Source: Hymenobacter profundi
GTDB taxonomy: Bacteria > Bacteroidota > Bacteroidia > Cytophagales > Hymenobacteraceae
Length of the DNA stretch: 35,318 nucleotides
NCBI RefSeq assembly: GCF_019334315.1
Contig: NZ_JAHWGL010000047.1
Location: forward strand, 1 to 35,318
Reading direction: 5' to 3'
Both the position numbers and the translations under genes were made by a program. This document shows, one piece after another, positions 31,385 through 35,318 of this stretch (position 1 is the first letter of the stretch; each line of letters opens with the position of its first letter). The notes beneath the pieces are model-generated. The model saw only the letters and a program-made list of their open reading frames with translations. It was not told the origin of the DNA and made no database searches.

Positions 31385-31524
31385 GAAGACAGGAAACGAA
31401 ATGAGGGTTAAGAAAGAAAGTATGTTTGGCCCGAAAGCCACCGCAAGCTCGGCTACGGTGGCCGTTCTACCAAATACCTACGACAAGGAATTGGCCACCG
31501 GATTTCCTACCCCCGCAAATTGGT

Positions 31525-31532
31525 TACTTTTG
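31525..31532 (+). promoter_or_regulatory. -7 promoter element for the cyclophilin gene
   Basis: TACTTTTG, exact consensus, 59 bp upstream of the cyclophilin start. Confidence 0.5.
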
Positions 31533-31591
31533 CAGGGCTGCCACTTCTTCGGTAGGTATTCTTTCCACCCATCTAATCTTCCGTTTTCCAT

Positions 31592-32050
31592 ATGAAAACC
31601 GCTGAAATCCACACCAATAAGGGTATCATGAAAGTAGAATTCTACGAGCAGGACGCCCCCAAAACCGTTAAAAATTTCACCGATCTGGCGCAAAAAGGCT
31701 TCTACGACGGTCTGAAGTTTCACCGCGTTATCCCCAACTTCGTGATTCAGGGCGGCTGCCCCAACTCCCGCGATGGTGCCAAGGGCACACCCGGCACCGG
31801 CGGCCCCGGCTATAAAATTGACTGTGAGCTGACCGGCGACCACCAGTATCACGAGCGCGGTGCTCTGAGCATGGCCCACGCCGGCCGCAACACGGGGGGT
31901 AGCCAGTTCTTTATTGTACACGACCGCCAGAACACCGCCCACCTTGACCGAAACCACACTGTATTTGGTAAAGTGGTAGAGGGCGTGGACATAATCGACG
32001 AGATTCGCGCCAACGATACGATTGAGAAAATTGTAGTGAACGAGGCGTAG
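31592..32050 (+). CDS. Cyclophilin-type peptidyl-prolyl cis-trans isomerase
   Basis: A 152-residue cytoplasmic cyclophilin catalysing proline isomerisation. It has GLKFHRVIPNFVIQGGCP (with catalytic Arg in FHRV), GTPGTGGPGYKI, the GALSMAHAGRNTGGSQFFI stretch, and HTVFGKVVEGVDIID. It has no signal peptide, so it acts in the cytosol. A strong terminator follows 20 bp after the stop. Compact bacterial-type length. Confidence 0.95.
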   Translation: MKTAEIHTNKGIMKVEFYEQDAPKTVKNFTDLAQKGFYDGLKFHRVIPNFVIQGGCPNSRDGAKGTPGTGGPGYKIDCELTGDHQYHERGALSMAHAGRNTGGSQFFIVHDRQNTAHLDRNHTVFGKVVEGVDIIDEIRANDTIEKIVVNEA

Positions 32051-32070
32051 CTTTCGGTTTCTAATTTCTG

Positions 32071-32113
32071 ATAAAGAAGGCCTGCCAACTTCGTGTTGGC
32101 AGGCCTTCTTTAT
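32071..32113 (+). terminator. Strong hairpin terminator after cyclophilin
   Basis: 19-bp perfect stem (32071-32089, 32095-32113), loop TTCGT, ending in CTTTATTTT. Confidence 0.92.
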
Positions 32114-32178
32114 TTTAACGCCCGCTCAACTAGCTAGCTGGTCTCACGTACATGACAGTATAACAATGCTTTTCACTT

Positions 32179-32427
32179 ATGAAATTCTTTCCTAAAACAA
32201 TTCTCTTTGCTTTCCTATCTGTTGCATCACTCAGCAGCTGCTCTGTCTTCCGATCCGACGTTAACTCGAACAATCCGGTAATAGCCGAGCAAGCTCAACG
32301 GGTAGAAGGTTTGGAGCGAGACATTGACAGCCAGGAGCGCATTGTTGATGCTGAAAAGGCAAAACTGAAGTCTATGGAATATCAACTGAAGGCAGCTAAG
32401 CAGGAGCTGAAAGCGCGTAAGTTGTAA
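32179..32427 (+). CDS. Small coiled-coil lipoprotein
   Basis: An 82-residue protein with a type II signal peptide (MKFFPKTILFAFLSVASLSSC, lipobox LSSC at Cys21). A continuous charged helix (about 36-80) with heptad-like spacing follows, similar in design to Lpp-type or spacer lipoproteins. The family is not recognised. It is flanked by terminators on both sides, so it is a single-gene unit. Confidence 0.72.
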   Translation: MKFFPKTILFAFLSVASLSSCSVFRSDVNSNNPVIAEQAQRVEGLERDIDSQERIVDAEKAKLKSMEYQLKAAKQELKARKL

Positions 32428-32442
32428 TTCTCTCTTTCTATT

Positions 32443-32484
32443 ACAGAAAAGGCCCAGTCTATCAATAGCCTGGGCCTTTTCTGT
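32443..32484. terminator. Bidirectional terminator between lipoprotein and MoxR-like genes
   Basis: 15-bp stem ACAGAAAAGGCCCAG (32443-32457) with CTGGGCCTTTTCTGT (32470-32484), 12-nt loop. Suits termination from both convergent genes. Confidence 0.88.
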
Positions 32485-32508
32485 GTGCATTAGGATGGGT
32501 CTCCTACC

Positions 32509-34038
32509 CTACCGGCGCTTGCGCTTGCGCGACGACTGGTAGTCGTCGTCATCGTCGTCGTCATCCCCGAAGTTGGGCATAGTGAACATGCTGCTGAGCA
32601 GGTCCTTGAACTGCGCGCCGGCCGTGAGGCGGTTGCGCGAAATCAGGCTGTGCTCGGCCATACCGTGCAGGGCAAATTCCATCCAGAAGTAGCGGTTCTC
32701 CTTGCTCAACTCGCTGGGTACGCTCTGTTGCACCAAGTCTTGCAAACCCGGCACCACGTCGAGCACCTTGCGGTAGTCTTCGTCGGAAGCATCGTGTAGC
32801 AGGTCGATGGTGCGCGAGCCAAACCAGTCCTGGATGGACTTGTAGGGATTCGGCTTGTCTTTCTGCTTCTTCGACTTTTCAGGGTCGGGGAAGTAGTTTA
32901 GGAATTGCGTGCGTAGGGCCTTGCCCATCAGCTTTTCGGCCACAATACCGGCGCCTTCCTGTTCGCCTTCGTACACCAGCTCTACCTTACCCGTTACGGC
33001 AGGCACGGCTCCTACGAAGTCGGCAATGCGCACGTACGTGTTTTTCTCACCGTTGATGAGCGCCCGGCGCTCGGCGGCGGCAATTACCTGCTCGTAGGCC
33101 GAGATAGTAAGGCGGGCCGACACGCCCGACTTAGCATCTACATACTCCGAGCCGCGGGCCTCAATGGCCACCTGCTCCACCAGGTCGTGCACAATTTCGT
33201 TGGTGGTCACTAAGCCTTTTTGCTCCTCTTTAATGCGAGCTTCTTGCTTAGTGATACGCTTACCAATTTCGATGCTCTTGGGGTAGTGCGTGATAATCTG
33301 CGCGTCGATACGGTCCTTCAGCGGCGTTACGATGCTGCCACGGTTGGTGTAGTCTTCGGGGTTGGCAGTGAAGACGAACTGGATATCCAGCGGCAGGCGC
33401 ACCTTGAAACCGCGAATCTGAATATCACCTTCCTGCAAGATGTTGAAGAGCGACACCTGAATACGGGCCTGCAAGTCGGGCAGCTCGTTGATAACGAAGA
33501 TGCCGCGGTGCGCACGCGGAATCAGACCGAAGTGAATCACCCGTTCGTCGGAGTAGGGCAGCTTCAGGGTAGCGGCTTTGATGGGGTCGGCGTCGCCGAT
33601 GAGGTCAGCTACGGATACGTCGGGGGTAGCCAGCTTCTCGGTGTAGCGCTCGTCGCGGTGCAGCCAGGAAATGGGCGTGTCGTCGCCTTTCTCCTCAATG
33701 AGGTTGCGGGCAAATACCGACAGGGGCTGCAAGGGGTCATCGTTCAGCTCCGAGCCTTCCACCACGGGAATGTACTCGTCGAGCAAACCTACCAGCAGGC
33801 GAGCAATACGAGTTTTGGCCTGCCCCCGTAGGCCCAGCATGTTGATGTGGTGCCCGGCCAGAATGGCGCGTTGCAGGTCAGGAATAACGGTTTCCTCGTA
33901 GCCATAAATGCCAGGAAACACTTCTTCTTTGGAGCGGAGCTTGGCAATCAGGTTGTCGCGTAGCTCCTGTTTCACAGAGCGGGGCTGATAACCAGATTGT
34001 TTTAGCTCGCCGAGGGTACGAATAGTGGGTACGTTCAT
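32509..34038 (-). CDS. MoxR/magnesium-chelatase-like AAA+ ATPase
   Basis: A 509-residue AAA+ ATPase of the MoxR/ChlI clade. It has Walker A variant GLRGQAKTR (69-77), Walker B GIFVINELPDL, the arm QVSLFNILQEGDIQIRG, sensor 1 VFTANPEDYTNRGSIVTPLKDRID, and a C-terminal lid domain. These ATPases usually work with a von Willebrand factor A protein to remodel complexes; no VWA gene is next to it here. The start at 34038 (MNVPTIRTLGELK) is preferred to 34110. The C-terminus ends in eight consecutive Asp residues, then DYQSSRKRKRR, an acidic-basic tail. Confidence 0.88.
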   Translation of the reverse strand: MNVPTIRTLGELKQSGYQPRSVKQELRDNLIAKLRSKEEVFPGIYGYEETVIPDLQRAILAGHHINMLGLRGQAKTRIARLLVGLLDEYIPVVEGSELNDDPLQPLSVFARNLIEEKGDDTPISWLHRDERYTEKLATPDVSVADLIGDADPIKAATLKLPYSDERVIHFGLIPRAHRGIFVINELPDLQARIQVSLFNILQEGDIQIRGFKVRLPLDIQFVFTANPEDYTNRGSIVTPLKDRIDAQIITHYPKSIEIGKRITKQEARIKEEQKGLVTTNEIVHDLVEQVAIEARGSEYVDAKSGVSARLTISAYEQVIAAAERRALINGEKNTYVRIADFVGAVPAVTGKVELVYEGEQEGAGIVAEKLMGKALRTQFLNYFPDPEKSKKQKDKPNPYKSIQDWFGSRTIDLLHDASDEDYRKVLDVVPGLQDLVQQSVPSELSKENRYFWMEFALHGMAEHSLISRNRLTAGAQFKDLLSSMFTMPNFGDDDDDDDDYQSSRKRKRR

Positions 34039-34255
34039 ATAGAAGGGAAAGTGCCAGGAAAGCTTCGCGCTGCATCGGCCAAGCCATAGTAGGGCAACTG
34101 AAGCATACAACTGATTCGCTAGGACATTGGTTTCGGGCTACCTCAGTTGCCCCCTGAAAATTATAGGGTGGTGCATATCTTTTTCCTTTCTACATGAGAA
34201 CTTCTTTCAGTATATAAGCGCTATATTGTATTTATAAAATATAATTTGTGATTAT
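34039..34255. other. Divergent AT-rich intergenic region before cytochrome c
   Basis: 217 bp. The last ~90 bp is very AT-rich, with TATATAAGCGCTATATTG near 34211-34228 and TATAATTTG at 34239-34247, a near match to a -7 element with one extra base. No gene, repeat or clear operator. Confidence 0.5.
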
Positions 34256-35233
34256 ATGAATAAGATTGTAAAAATTGGGGGCGCTGTGCTGCTAGTTATC
34301 CTTGTAGCAGTACTCGGGCTTGTGGTGTGGGTGCAGGTGTATGGCGTGCCTACCTACGAGGTGCCCACCAGCCAACTGCCTCCCCCTGTGGTAGCGGCTA
34401 CCCCTATCCAGGTAGACTTGGGGGAGAAACTGGTTACGGCTAGCTGCGCCGATTGCCACCTCAATCGACAAACCAATTCACTATCTGGTCATCAACTGCT
34501 GGATATTCCGAAGGAATTCGGAGCGGTTTATTCGGCCAATATCACCCAAGATAAAACGCACGGCATCGGCAACTGGACCGATGCGGAGGTGGTGACGCTC
34601 CTACGCACCGGTATCGGGCGCGACGGGCGTTATCGTCTCATTATGCCGCATTTCGTGCATATGTCGGATGAGGACATGAGCAGTATGCTGGCCTTTCTGC
34701 ACTCTGGCAGCCCGTGGGTGAAACCCGCGCCTACCCCTACCCCCGCGCAGCAGCCTTCATTCCTGCTTAAAGCATTGGCGAATACGGTAATGAAGCCCAC
34801 GCCCCTACCCACTCGCAGCATAGCCCCACCCAAGCCAACCGAAACCATAGCTTACGGCCGCTATCTGGTAGTGGGCCGCTACCAATGCTTCGAGTGCCAC
34901 TCCAAAGACTTCAAAACCAACAACGCGGAGCACCCCGAGCAGTCGGAAGGCTACCTGGGTGGCGGCAACCAGCTAGTCACGCTACAGGGCCAGTCCATCT
35001 ACTCCCGCAACATCACCGCCGACCCCGAAACCGGCATCGGCACCTGGACCGAAGCGCAGTTTGGCCAGGCCATGCGCTACGGCATGGCACCTAGCGGCCC
35101 TATACAGAACCCCATGCCCAAATACTCCCGCCTGACCGAAGAAGAAGTGCACGCGCTGTATGCCTACCTGCAATCGGTGCCCAAGATCAAGAATGCCACG
35201 GCGGAAGATGGCGTGCGGGTAGCAACGCGGTAA
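34256..35233 (+). CDS. Membrane-anchored diheme cytochrome c
   Basis: A 325-residue periplasmic electron carrier. An N-terminal hydrophobic anchor (about 5-30, uncleaved or signal) is followed by two class I cytochrome c domains. Heme 1 is bound by CADCH near residue 63, with a candidate Met ligand in IMPHFVHM. Heme 2 is bound by CFECH near residue 213, with a candidate Met in NPMPKYSRLT. A proline-rich linker (about 157-200) joins them. No oxidase or dehydrogenase subunit is adjacent, so the partner is unknown. The start is the only ATG in the AT-rich leader. The gene ends 9 bp before a repeat copy. Confidence 0.88.
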   Translation: MNKIVKIGGAVLLVILVAVLGLVVWVQVYGVPTYEVPTSQLPPPVVAATPIQVDLGEKLVTASCADCHLNRQTNSLSGHQLLDIPKEFGAVYSANITQDKTHGIGNWTDAEVVTLLRTGIGRDGRYRLIMPHFVHMSDEDMSSMLAFLHSGSPWVKPAPTPTPAQQPSFLLKALANTVMKPTPLPTRSIAPPKPTETIAYGRYLVVGRYQCFECHSKDFKTNNAEHPEQSEGYLGGGNQLVTLQGQSIYSRNITADPETGIGTWTEAQFGQAMRYGMAPSGPIQNPMPKYSRLTEEEVHALYAYLQSVPKIKNATAEDGVRVATR

Positions 35234-35242
35234 GAACCTTGC

Positions 35243-35318
35243 TGTCATCCTGAGCGCAGCGAAGGACCTTATCACGCTTGAACGACTAGCACTAGGTAAT
35301 TAGCATTTACCATTACTT
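35243..35318. repeat. Palindromic intergenic repeat, copy 6 (cut by window edge)
   Basis: Left end TGTCATCCTGAGC, then GCAGCGAAGGACCTTATCACGC, matching copy 1 and copy 4. The right arm is not reached before the window ends, so pairing cannot be confirmed. It starts 9 bp after the cytochrome c stop. Confidence 0.7.

Noticed and set aside
32..35318. CRISPR-like array from the recurring palindromes
   Set aside because: Copies are kilobases apart with variable arms and no spacer-repeat periodicity; no cas genes.

Overview
The window looks like a chromosomal segment of a Hymenobacter-like bacterium (Bacteroidota, Cytophagales). The evidence is the moderately high GC content, repeated Bacteroidota-type -7 promoter elements (TAnnTTTG), PorT-like and PorE-like type IX secretion/gliding proteins, the UbiE-type menaquinone methyltransferase, a DUF5606-type protein and 2-TM/LytTR-style signalling. 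I see no phage, integrase, transposase, CRISPR array, rRNA or complete tRNA. Coding density is high and most genes are housekeeping.

Layout. 1-4117: a long hairpin repeat, a DUF389 membrane protein (-), a tRNA adenine-N6 methyltransferase (+), and an ABC ATPase/permease pair (-). 4118-8165: a sulfane-sulfur island on the + strand with an ArsR-type regulator, a TauE/TSUP exporter, a CstB-like persulfide dioxygenase-rhodanese fusion and a split YeeE/YedE transporter pair. This resembles the BigR/PmpAB operons of Proteobacteria and is the most coherent functional system in the window. 8279-11776: a saccharopine-dehydrogenase-like enzyme, a secreted alpha/beta hydrolase and a NIPSNAP protein. 11872-14349: an unknown six-helix membrane protein followed by a LytS-type kinase and a LytTR response regulator. 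14585-16626: cytidine deaminase, a small esterase and an SDR oxidoreductase. 16709-20670: PorT-like barrel protein, UbiE/MenG, and a PorE-like TPR/propeller/OmpA protein, all on the - strand.

21112-28006 (+): EngB GTPase, a TonB-C domain protein, a DUF5606 protein, aspartate kinase, a PerR/Fur-like regulator next to a 2-Cys peroxiredoxin, Kdo transferase WaaA and ribosome GTPase RsgA. 28075-30648: a possible micro-ORF, a degenerate-NERD coiled-coil membrane protein and a beta-hydroxyacid dehydrogenase. 30734-35233: fasciclin lipoprotein (-), cyclophilin (+), small coiled-coil lipoprotein (+), MoxR-like AAA+ ATPase (-), and a diheme cytochrome c (+).

Two non-coding themes run through the window. 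The first is a family of ~90-170 bp near-perfect palindromes whose ends read TGTCATsCTGAGC. There are five complete copies and one cut by the window edge, nearly always just after a stop codon, and one supplies the waaA stop codon. The second is a strongly over-represented heptamer, CCTACCC/GGGTAGG, at roughly 55 sites by hand count in both coding orientations. Classical hairpin terminators separate most convergent gene pairs.
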